Of a stretch of DNA of 54,342 nt, positions 8,332-15,840 are shown piece by piece. Each line of letters begins with the position of its first letter. Position 1 is the stretch's first letter. The DNA comes from Astrobacterium formosum. Lineage in GTDB: Bacteria; Pseudomonadota; Alphaproteobacteria; Rhizobiales; Xanthobacteraceae. The position numbers and the translations under genes were made by a program. Below the pieces are notes generated by a model, which searched no databases, had not been told where the DNA came from, and saw nothing but the letters and a program-made list of their open reading frames with translations. The stretch is taken from NCBI GenBank assembly GCA_030848545.1, contig JAVDCA010000036.1, positions 1 to 54,342 of the forward strand, written 5' to 3'.

Positions 8332-9840
8332 TTGATCGACTTGTCCGACGGATCCGACCGCGAATCCTGCCGACCGAAGCTGTCCGACAAATCGGTGTTC
8401 TTCACCGTCTTTCCACCGCTGATGCTGCCGATGTTTCTGGCCATCGTCGACCAGACCATCGTCGCCACCGCCCTGTCCGCCATCGCGTCCGATCTCGGAC
8501 GCGTCGAGCGCGCGCCCTGGGTCATCGTCGCCTATCTGATCGCCGCCACCATCGCGGCGCCGCTCTATGGACGCATGGGCGACTCGTTCGGCCGCAAGCC
8601 GCTGATGTTCGTCGCCCTGGCAGTGTCCACCTGCGCCGCCATCGGCTGCGCGCTGGCGCCGACGATCGAGATCCTCACCGCCTGTCGCGTCGTGCAGGGG
8701 CTCGGCGGCGGTGGCCTGATGACCCTGTCGCAAGCCCTCGTCGGCGAGGCCATGCCGCCGCGCGACCGCGCCCGCTATCAAGGCTATATCGCCGCCGTCG
8801 CGGTCACCGCCAACTCGTTCGGCCCGGTCGCCGGAGGATTCCTCACCGAGCATTTCGGCTGGCGCGCGGTTTTCCTGGTCAACGTACCGACGGCGCTGCT
8901 CGCGCTCGCGCTCGCGATCCGGCTGCCGCCGCCCCCGAAGGAGCGCCTGCCGTGGCGCGCCGATCCCGGCGGCATGTTCCTGTTCGCGCTCTTCGTCGCC
9001 ACAACGCTCTTGGCGCTGGAGCGCTTCCAACGCGCCAGCCTGTCGATCCTGCCGCTCGCTGCCGGCATGCTCCTGGTCGGCATCGCCGCGCTCGTGCTGC
9101 TGATCCGTCACGAAAAGCGCGCGCCGTCGCCGCTCATCCCGCTCGGCCTGTTGCGCCAGCCCGCCATCTGGCGCAGCGACGCCGTCGCAGCCTTCCACGG
9201 CGGCACCCTGGTGTCGCTGATCAGCTTTCTGCCAGTTTATCTCGAAGCCGTGCGCGGCCTGTCGCCGTCGAGCACCGGGATGATGCTGGTGCCGTTGACG
9301 GTCGGGCTGGGCACCTGCGCCATGGTGACGGGCCGCATCGTCAGCCGCACCGGGCTCGTGTCGGTCTTTCCCGGTGTCGGCCTCGCCGTGAACTCCGTGA
9401 GCCTCGTCGCCTTCGCGCTCTGGGGGGCGGAACTCGGGCCCACCGGGATCGCCCTCTACATGCTGTGGATGGGTGCCGCCTTCGGCACCGTCATGGGAGT
9501 CGTGCAGGTCACCGTGCAGTCGGCCGCCGGAAGATTGCGGCTCGGCGAAGCGGCGGCGTCGGTGCAGTTCTCGCGCTCGATCGGCGCCGGCATGGGAACG
9601 GCTCTTTGCGGCACGGTGCTGTTCGCGATCCTGGCTCTGGAGAGTCCCGAAGCCCTGCATGTCTTCGCCGCTCTCACGGCCCATTCGGGCGACGCCATGG
9701 CGGGCCTCGCAACCGCCCGGCAGGCCGAGGTCCAGGCCGAGATCGCCACCGCGTTCCGCTTCGTGTTCCTGACCATGGCGCTCTACGCCGCCTGCGGCTC
9801 CTTCCTGGCGATGACCAATCCGTTGCGCCGGATCACGTGA
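8332..9840 (+). CDS. DHA2-family MFS drug/metabolite exporter
   Basis: A 502-residue transporter with about 14 hydrophobic segments. It carries the drug:H+ antiporter-2 signatures FLAIVDQTIVATALSAIASDL in helix 1, GRMGDSFGRKPL in the loop 2-3 motif A, and CRVVQGLGGGGLMTL in helix 4 (motif B). The plug-like motif C region is GYIAAVAVTANSFGPVAGGF. It probably extrudes an amphipathic compound; the substrate is unknown. The start is a TTG at 8332 directly after AAGGA, with a second TTG at 8341 as alternative. No TetR or MarR regulator is adjacent. Confidence 0.9.
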   Translation: MIDLSDGSDRESCRPKLSDKSVFFTVFPPLMLPMFLAIVDQTIVATALSAIASDLGRVERAPWVIVAYLIAATIAAPLYGRMGDSFGRKPLMFVALAVSTCAAIGCALAPTIEILTACRVVQGLGGGGLMTLSQALVGEAMPPRDRARYQGYIAAVAVTANSFGPVAGGFLTEHFGWRAVFLVNVPTALLALALAIRLPPPPKERLPWRADPGGMFLFALFVATTLLALERFQRASLSILPLAAGMLLVGIAALVLLIRHEKRAPSPLIPLGLLRQPAIWRSDAVAAFHGGTLVSLISFLPVYLEAVRGLSPSSTGMMLVPLTVGLGTCAMVTGRIVSRTGLVSVFPGVGLAVNSVSLVAFALWGAELGPTGIALYMLWMGAAFGTVMGVVQVTVQSAAGRLRLGEAAASVQFSRSIGAGMGTALCGTVLFAILALESPEALHVFAALTAHSGDAMAGLATARQAEVQAEIATAFRFVFLTMALYAACGSFLAMTNPLRRIT

Positions 9841-9936
9841 CGACGGCGGCCGAACAGCATCTCGACTCTCGTCCGCGACAATGCGGATGTTTCCAACGGC
9901 CTTGAACTCGCCCGACTGCGGGCGTACAAGCGATCT

Positions 9937-10028
9937 CATCCAATGGGAGTTCCGGCAGGGAACTGAGAGGCCACCGCAGTGCGTGGCGACCATTAGAACC
10001 TGATCCAGGTCATGCTGGCGTAGGGATG
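9937..10028 (+). promoter_or_regulatory. TPP riboswitch (THI element)
   Basis: P1 is formed by CATCC (9937-9941) and GGATG (10024-10028). Between them are the conserved CTGAGA box (9963-9968), GAACCTGATC (9996-10005) and the CTGGCGTAGGGA end (10015-10026). These are the invariant parts of the thiamine pyrophosphate aptamer. A GC-rich hairpin follows at 10039-10058 without a T-run. The element precedes thiS by about 250 bp and should repress thiSGE and the following gene when TPP is abundant. Confidence 0.95.
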
Positions 10029-10275
10029 GAAGAGCCGCGCGGGGACCCTTGGTCCCGCAAGTCGAACACAAGCGGCTTCATTCGATCACCCGACACCGAT
10101 CTGGATCTCCGACACTTGCGTCGAGGAGATCGTCATGGACGTCGTCACTTAGGTCCGCACCCGGCTGTCGGCGGCCCTCCGCCGCCTCGAACATCTATCG
10201 ATCTAAAATCGTGCGGATGCGCATGTCCGCCCGCGAAGTGGATTCGTGCGCGCGCCTCACCGGAAGAAAGCCCCC
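10029..10275 (+). promoter_or_regulatory. thiS leader with expression-platform hairpin and a five-codon mini-ORF
   Basis: Downstream of the aptamer, GCGGGG.ACC pairs with GGTCCCGC (10039-10058). A perfect SD (GAGGAG, 10123-10128) sits six bases before ATG GAC GTC GTC ACT TAG (10135-10152), a mini-ORF of five codons (MDVVT). Further small palindromes occur at 10199-10211 and 10213-10230. The leader is long for a thiS leader; the mini-ORF may be a remnant of a lost gene start or a leader peptide. No product is claimed. Confidence 0.45.
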
Positions 10276-10473
10276 ATGCGGGTTCGCATCAACGGAAACG
10301 ACATCGAAGTCGCGGCATCGACGCTCCGCGAGGTGGTCGAGGAATTGGGATACGACGGCGCGATCATCGCCACGGCGGTCAACAAGTCGTTCGTGCCCAG
10401 GACGCAACGGAACAGCGTCGCTCTCCACGACGGCGACGCCATCGAAATCATCATGCCCATGCGAGGAGGTTGA
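10276..10473 (+). CDS. thiS: Sulfur carrier protein ThiS
   Basis: A 65-residue ubiquitin-like protein ending in the required C-terminal Gly-Gly (MRGG), which is adenylated and then thiocarboxylated to deliver sulfur for the thiamine thiazole. It begins MRVRINGNDIEVAASTLREVVEELGY, standard for ThiS. The ATG at 10276 fits the family; a start ten codons upstream adds a non-homologous tail. An SD for thiG (GAGGAGG) overlaps its last codons, so thiS and thiG are translationally linked within the TPP-riboswitch operon. Confidence 0.95.
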   Translation: MRVRINGNDIEVAASTLREVVEELGYDGAIIATAVNKSFVPRTQRNSVALHDGDAIEIIMPMRGG

Positions 10474-10476
10474 TCC

Positions 10477-11250
10477 ATGGATATCTACGGCACCACCATT
10501 TCGTCGCGCCTGATGCTGGGCACGGCGCGCTATCCGTCCGACGATGTGCTGGCGGACGCCATCCGCGCCTCCGGGACGCAGGTCGTCACCGCGGCGCTGC
10601 GCCGGCTGCCGGTCGTCGGCGGCGACGGCGGACGGGGCTTCCTGGCCATGCTCAAAGACCTGAATGTCCGTATCCTGCCCAACACCGCCGGCTGCACGAA
10701 CGCACGCGAAGCTGTGACGACGGCGAAAATGGCCCGCGAAGTGTTCGAGACCAACTGGATCAAGCTCGAAGTCATCGGCGACGCCGAGACGCTGCAGCCC
10801 GATCTCGCCGGCCTCGTCGAAGCCGCGCAAGAACTCGTCGCCGACGGTTTCGACGTGCTCGCCTACACGACCGAGGATATGGTCACGGCGCAGCGGCTCG
10901 CCGCCGCCGGCTGCCGCGTCATCATGCCGTGGGGTGCCCCGATCGGCTCCGGACGCGGATTGAACAATCCGTTCGGCCTTTCTCTCCTGCGCGCGCGCTT
11001 CCCCGACCTGACGCTGATCGTCGACGCCGGGCTCGGAACGCCTTCGCACGCCGCCGCCGCCATGGAGCTCGGCTATGACGGCGTCCTGATCAACACCGCG
11101 ATCGGCAAGGCCGGCGATCCCGCCAGGATGGCGTCGGCGTTCGCGCGCGCCGTCGAAGCCGGGCGGCTCGGCTTCGAGGCGCGCCCGATCCCCGTGCGCG
11201 ACTACGCGACGGCGTCGACGCCGGAGCGCGGCCGGGCGGTGCTGGCATGA
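10477..11250 (+). CDS. thiG: Thiazole synthase
   Basis: Forms the thiazole phosphate of thiamine from DXP, dehydroglycine and ThiS thiocarboxylate. The 257-residue TIM barrel shows [33 protein letters not shown] with the Schiff-base Lys at residue 96, and [15 protein letters not shown] for phosphate binding, followed by [27 protein letters not shown]. Usual length. It starts 3 bp after thiS and overlaps thiE by an ATGA. It needs an iminoglycine source (ThiO or ThiH); neither is recognisable as such in the window, but a DadA-like oxidoreductase closes the operon. Confidence 0.96.
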   Translation: MDIYGTTISSRLMLGTARYPSDDVLADAIRASGTQVVTAALRRLPVVGGDGGRGFLAMLKDLNVRILPNTAGCTNAREAVTTAKMAREVFETNWIKLEVIGDAETLQPDLAGLVEAAQELVADGFDVLAYTTEDMVTAQRLAAAGCRVIMPWGAPIGSGRGLNNPFGLSLLRARFPDLTLIVDAGLGTPSHAAAAMELGYDGVLINTAIGKAGDPARMASAFARAVEAGRLGFEARPIPVRDYATASTPERGRAVLA

Positions 11251-11873
11251 TGCTCGACCGCTTCTATCCCATCCTCGACAGTGCCGAATGGATCGCGCGG
11301 CTGGTGCCGCTCGGCGTGCGCACCGTGCAGCTGCGCATGAAGGATCGGCCGGAGGCAGAACTGCGTGACCACATCCGCGCGTCGCTCTCGATCTGCCGCC
11401 GCCACGGTTGCCAGCTGATCGTCAATGATCACTGGCGGCTCGCCATCGACGAGGGGTGCGACTTCGTCCATCTCGGCCAGGAGGATCTCGCCGCCGCCGA
11501 CCGCGGCGCCATCCGGCGCGCCGGCCTCAAGCTCGGCGTGAGCACGCACGACCCGGCCGAACTGGACACGGCCCTCGCCGCCGGGCCGGACTACGTCGCC
11601 CTCGGGCCGATCTGGCCTACTCTCCTGAAGAAGATGAAATGGGCGCCGCAAGGCGTCGAGCGGCTGTCCGAATGGCGCCGACGTCTCGGTACATTGGCAC
11701 TCGTCGCCATCGGCGGCATCACGCCGGACCGCCTGCCCGCCGTCTTCGCCCATGGGGCGAGCGCGGCGGCGGTGGTGACCGACATCGTGCGCGCCGCCGA
11801 CCCGGAGGCGCGCACGCGGGAATGGATTGCCGCCACGGAGCCGATTTCACTGCCGGAAGGAGCGCCGTCGTGA
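11247..11873 (+). CDS. thiE: Thiamine phosphate synthase
   Basis: Joins HMP-pyrophosphate and thiazole phosphate to thiamine phosphate. The 208-residue barrel has the family blocks [11 protein letters not shown] (pyrophosphate binding), [48 protein letters not shown] and [29 protein letters not shown]. It starts in the ATGATG overlapping the thiG stop. It ends in a GTGA overlap with the next gene, so the operon is translationally coupled throughout. Slightly shorter than average because the N-terminal extension is minimal. Confidence 0.94.
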   Translation: MMLDRFYPILDSAEWIARLVPLGVRTVQLRMKDRPEAELRDHIRASLSICRRHGCQLIVNDHWRLAIDEGCDFVHLGQEDLAAADRGAIRRAGLKLGVSTHDPAELDTALAAGPDYVALGPIWPTLLKKMKWAPQGVERLSEWRRRLGTLALVAIGGITPDRLPAVFAHGASAAAVVTDIVRAADPEARTREWIAATEPISLPEGAPS

Positions 11874-13102
11874 CGTCGGTCGCAATCATCGGCGCCGGCG
11901 TCACCGGGGTGACGACGGCCTACAAGCTCCTGGCGCGCGGCATGACCGTCACGGTCTTCGAGCGGCAGCGCTACGCCGCCATGGAGACGTCGTTCGCCAA
12001 TGGGGGGCAGTTGTCCGCCTCCCATGCGGAAGTTTGGAACCAGCCCGCGACCCTCATCAAGGGGTTGAAATGGATGCTGCGCAAGGACGCGCCGCTGCTC
12101 GTCCATCCAGCGCCGAGCTGGCACAAGATCTCCTGGCTCGTCGAATTCGCCGCCGCCTGCCGCCACTATCGCGCCAGCACCCAGACGCTGACGCGCCTCG
12201 CCATGGCATCGCGAAAGCACCTGCTCGACATGGCGACGAGCGAGGGTATCGAGTTCGATCTGGTCCGGCGCGGCATCCTCCAGGTCTACGAGGACGCGGC
12301 GGGATTCAAGGCGGCCGAACGGGTCACCTCGATCCTGGTCGATGCCGGCCTCGATCGCCGCGCCGTGACCCCGGAGGAGATCCGCGCCATCGAACCATCC
12401 CTGAGCGGCCGGTTCCACGCCGGCTTCTACACGGCGACGGACTTCACCGGCGACATCCACAAGTTCACCACGGCGCTCGCGTCCGCCTGCGAGCGCAAGG
12501 GCGTGGGTTTCCACTACGAGGCAGACGTCGCCGGATTGCGGCCCACCGACGGAGGTGTCGATGTCCTCTGGCACGGGGCCGGCGAGGCACCGGCCGAGCG
12601 CGACCACTTCGACGCCGTCGTGATCTGCGCCGGCGTCGCCAGCCGCCGTTTCGCCGCGATGGCGGGCGACCGCGTCAATGTCTATCCGGTCAAGGGCTAT
12701 TCCATCACGGTCGAGATCGCCGACGAGGCGAGCCAGAAGAGCGCCCCGTGGGTCAGCCTCCTGGACGAGAACGCCAAGATCGTCACCAGCCGTCTCGGCG
12801 CGCAGCGGCTGCGGATTGCCGGCACGGCCGAGTTTGCCGGCGAAAACCGCGACATCCGCATGGACCGCATCGCGCCACTGACGGACTGGCTGCGGCGTCG
12901 CTTCCCCGGCGTGTCGACCGAAACCGTCGTGCCGTGGGCGGGACTGCGGCCGATGACGCCCACCATGGTGCCGCGGGTCGGTCCCGGCCGGCGGCCGGGC
13001 GTCTTCTATAACACCGGCCACGGCCATCTCGGCTGGACGCTGTGTGCGGTCACCGCCGAGATGGTGGCGGCCGACGTCGCCGCGGGCGTTTCCGCGAATT
13101 GA
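11870..13102 (+). CDS. DadA-like FAD-dependent D-amino-acid dehydrogenase/oxidase in the thi operon
   Basis: A 410-residue DAO-fold flavoprotein. The FAD Rossmann motif is VAIIGAGVTGVTTAYKLLARGMTVTVFER. ETSFANGGQLSASHAEVW follows, the DadA signature, and the C-terminal GHGHLGWTLCAVTAEM is also DadA-type. It starts at GTG 11870 inside the thiE stop (GTGA), with AAGGAG seven bases upstream. Many proteobacteria place glycine oxidase thiO in their TPP-controlled operon; here a DadA relative sits in that operon and no ThiO is seen. The inference is that it supplies dehydroglycine, or another imino acid, to ThiG. That role is not shown by sequence alone, and DadA enzymes normally reduce the quinone pool. 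Confidence 0.85.
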   Translation: MTSVAIIGAGVTGVTTAYKLLARGMTVTVFERQRYAAMETSFANGGQLSASHAEVWNQPATLIKGLKWMLRKDAPLLVHPAPSWHKISWLVEFAAACRHYRASTQTLTRLAMASRKHLLDMATSEGIEFDLVRRGILQVYEDAAGFKAAERVTSILVDAGLDRRAVTPEEIRAIEPSLSGRFHAGFYTATDFTGDIHKFTTALASACERKGVGFHYEADVAGLRPTDGGVDVLWHGAGEAPAERDHFDAVVICAGVASRRFAAMAGDRVNVYPVKGYSITVEIADEASQKSAPWVSLLDENAKIVTSRLGAQRLRIAGTAEFAGENRDIRMDRIAPLTDWLRRRFPGVSTETVVPWAGLRPMTPTMVPRVGPGRRPGVFYNTGHGHLGWTLCAVTAEMVAADVAAGVSAN

Positions 13103-13298
13103 CGAGACGACCCGGGCGTAGCGCAGTGATGCGGCACTGAACCGACCGGGCACCAAACGTCCGCGCCGCCGTGCCCTGCCACCTCCCCTCAACCTTGCGG
13201 ATACGGGCCTCGTCAACGAACGCATTGCCCACTTGCCAAAGCGCCGGCTATGCCGATATTGGCCGCTCCCTCCATCAGGCGATCGGGATAGAACGCGC

Positions 13299-14552
13299 AT
13301 GACGTTCGCGTGCGGCATCGACTTTGGCACTTCGAACTCCTCGGTTGGCGTCTGCGACGCCGATGGGCCTCGTCTGTTGCCGGTCCAGGACGGCGCGACA
13401 TCGATCCCGACCGCCTTGTTCTTCAGCTTCGACGACCATTCGACCACCTTCGGCGACGAAGCGCTCGGCCGCTATTTCGCCCGCGAGCCGGGCCGCTACC
13501 TGCGCGCCATCAAGAGCGTGCTCGGCACCCGGCTTTTCGAGGAGGGGACGCGAGTCAGGCACAAACGCCATTCCTTCGGCGACATCATCGCGGCATTTCT
13601 CAGGTTCCTGCGATCGGCAGCCGGCGAGACCCTCGGTGAACTGCCGACCCACGTGGTGATCGGCCGTCCTGCATTCTTCGTCGACGACGACCCGGCCGCC
13701 GATGCGGCGGCGCAACACCAGCTCGAAGCGGCGGCCCGGACCGCGGGGTTTTCGAACATCGCCTTCCAGTTCGAGCCGATCGCCGCCGCGCTCGACTATG
13801 AGCGCAGCGTCGCCGCCGAGGAAATCGCGCTCGTCGCCGACATCGGCGGTGGCACCTCGGATTTCTCGGTCGTCCGCGTCTCCCCGGAGCGTGCCCGCTC
13901 GAGCGACCGCCGCAAGGACATTCTCGGATTCACCGGCGTCCATATCGGCGGCACGGATTTCGATCGCCAGTTGGCGCTGGCGCGCGTCATGCCGGCACTG
14001 GGCCTGGGCAGCCGCCTCAAGCGCAAGGGATTGCACGCACCTGCGTGGTACTTCCACGACCTGGCGACCTGGCACAGGATCAATTTTCTCTACGCTCCCA
14101 AGGTGCTCGCCGAGGTCCGCGGGGTCTTGCGGGATTCGGCCGAGCCCGAGAAGATCGAGCGGCTGTCGCGCGTCCTGCAGCAGCACAAGGGCCATGAGCT
14201 CCTGGCCGCGGTCGAAGCCGCCAAGATCGAACTGTCCGGCTCCGACCTGGTCGCGCTCCATTCCGGCGTCGTCGCCGTCGACCTCGAAGTCCGTCGTGCC
14301 GAGCTCGAAGCCGCAGTCGCGGACAGCCTGCAGCGCCTGCATTCCCGCATCGAGGACGTGCAGCGAATGGCCGGCCTGGCGCCCGGCGCGGTGTCGGCGG
14401 TGTTCCTCACCGGTGGCGCCACCCGGATGCCGTGCGTGCGCGAATGCATCGCTTCCGCGGTTCCCGACGCCAAGCTGATCGTCGGCGACGCCTTCGGCAG
14501 TGTTGCGACCGGGCTCGCGCTCGATGCGGGAAAGCGGTTCGGGGAGCGGTGA
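13299..14552 (+). CDS. Short Hsp70-family protein (YegD-like)
   Basis: A 417-residue actin/Hsp70 ATPase-fold protein without a C-terminal substrate-binding domain. Nucleotide-binding signatures are visible: GIDFGTSNSSVGV (phosphate 1), VADIGGGTSDFSVVRV (phosphate 2) and VFLTGGATRMPCVRE (adenosine). E. coli YegD has the same architecture and no settled function. The ATG at 13299 places the phosphate-1 motif at residue 7, as expected. It is a single gene with its own upstream gap (13103-13298), in which no promoter is certain. Confidence 0.92.
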   Translation: MTFACGIDFGTSNSSVGVCDADGPRLLPVQDGATSIPTALFFSFDDHSTTFGDEALGRYFAREPGRYLRAIKSVLGTRLFEEGTRVRHKRHSFGDIIAAFLRFLRSAAGETLGELPTHVVIGRPAFFVDDDPAADAAAQHQLEAAARTAGFSNIAFQFEPIAAALDYERSVAAEEIALVADIGGGTSDFSVVRVSPERARSSDRRKDILGFTGVHIGGTDFDRQLALARVMPALGLGSRLKRKGLHAPAWYFHDLATWHRINFLYAPKVLAEVRGVLRDSAEPEKIERLSRVLQQHKGHELLAAVEAAKIELSGSDLVALHSGVVAVDLEVRRAELEAAVADSLQRLHSRIEDVQRMAGLAPGAVSAVFLTGGATRMPCVRECIASAVPDAKLIVGDAFGSVATGLALDAGKRFGER

Positions 14553-14804
14553 CGGCAAAAGGCGCGGTCCGCACTCTGCGCCGCACCGACCGGCGAGCCG
14601 CCGAGACCCCATTCAGCGCCTTTACAATCCTGACGTGCATGCAATAATTCCATGTGCGCCGCACTAGCCTGTCGGAATATTTCCCATATGGCGGTCGGCG
14701 CCGCGCATCGCATGGGATCGTAGCGGGGTGCGATCGCCACACCGACGGGGACGATCTCTCGAAGGAATGGACACCCGTGCTGTCGGGGGCTTGGGGGGAT
14801 TTCC

Positions 14805-15806
14805 ATGTCGACGGGAAGGCTGCTGCTTGCCGCTTTGGCATCTTGCTGTTTCGTGGCGGCCATAGGACCGGCCCATGCCCAGGCCGCCTTGGAGACCGCG
14901 CCCGGCAGCGCGGTCGTCATCAAACGCGGCCTCACCGGCCCTGTCACTGTCGACAAGCCCGACCGTGGCGGCGCCGTCGTGCAGACCTCGGAGGGCACGC
15001 CGCCCCAGATCTCGCTCGTCTACATGGCTCCCTCCGGCGCAACCGACATCGTCGACACCGTCCGTTATCAGGTCGGCGGAGCGCAACAGCCCCCGATCGA
15101 GATCAGGGTCCGACCGTTGGCGCCGACTCTCACCAGTCCCGAGATTTATCAGGCCTCGTTCAAGGCGCTGTTCGTCCTGTTCATCATGGCGGTGCTGCTG
15201 GAGAGCGGTCTCGCGCTTCTGTTTCGCTGGCGTCCGTTCCTGGAATATTTCGACAGCCGCAGCACAAATGCACTGGTGGCGTTCGCATTCGCATTGTTTT
15301 TCGTGCGCACGTTCAACCTGGACATCACCACCTCGCTGGTCAACATCTATTCCGACAGCAAGTACGGCATCGACTGGGCCGGCAGCGTGGTCACGGCGAT
15401 GATCATCGCCGGCGGCAGCGCGGGGGTGAACCGGATTTTCCAGTCGTTCGGATTCCGGCCGACCAGTGTGCAGGAAAATCCCGTCAAGCCGGAGCCTCCG
15501 GCGGACAGGGCCTGGATTGCCGTGAGCATTTTACGCAACAAGGCCGTCGGTGACGTCACCGTGAAGGTCAAGAAGGCGGTGGTCGGCACCATTACCGGAT
15601 CGTCGCCACGCGGACCGCTTCAGCGTCTGTTCCTGCGCGACAAGGGACGCTTCCCGCAGAGCGGAGGCTATGTGGTGGTTCCCGGCACCGGGTTCGAGGT
15701 CGAAGTGGAGGCGCGCGATGCGGCAGGCAACGTGCTGCCGAGCAGACCGTGGGGGCCCTACGACATCGCGCCGCGAGCCATCATAGATCTGGAGTTCAAG
15801 GTCTAG
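14805..15806 (+). CDS. Unrecognised exported membrane protein
   Basis: 333 residues, no family recognised. A signal peptide (MSTGRLLLAALASCCFVAAIGPAHAQA) is followed by a small periplasmic beta-rich domain (residues 28-110, ending PPIEIRVRPLAP). Next come three hydrophobic segments (about 121-140, 153-170, 192-208) and a soluble C-terminal domain (about 232-333) rich in beta strands, with GYVVVPGTGFEVEVEARDAAGN. Its stop codon lies 34 bp from the convergent gcvP stop. It stands alone between the Hsp70-like gene and the gcv operon. The layout suggests an envelope protein with domains on both sides of the membrane; nothing further is claimed. Confidence 0.75.
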   Translation: MSTGRLLLAALASCCFVAAIGPAHAQAALETAPGSAVVIKRGLTGPVTVDKPDRGGAVVQTSEGTPPQISLVYMAPSGATDIVDTVRYQVGGAQQPPIEIRVRPLAPTLTSPEIYQASFKALFVLFIMAVLLESGLALLFRWRPFLEYFDSRSTNALVAFAFALFFVRTFNLDITTSLVNIYSDSKYGIDWAGSVVTAMIIAGGSAGVNRIFQSFGFRPTSVQENPVKPEPPADRAWIAVSILRNKAVGDVTVKVKKAVVGTITGSSPRGPLQRLFLRDKGRFPQSGGYVVVPGTGFEVEVEARDAAGNVLPSRPWGPYDIAPRAIIDLEFKV

Positions 15807-15840
15807 AGCTCGCCCTGCGGAGCCGGCTTCAACTCGATCT

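Noticed and set aside
8323-10071. Minus-strand open frame of 582 codons opposite the MFS pump
   Set aside because: Product is Arg/Gly/His-rich with no hydrophobic or catalytic pattern; it also runs across the TPP riboswitch.
11591-13447. Minus-strand open frame of 618 codons opposite thiE and the DadA-like gene
   Set aside because: Shadow frame; the plus strand shows FAD and ThiE motifs and overlapping stop-start junctions.
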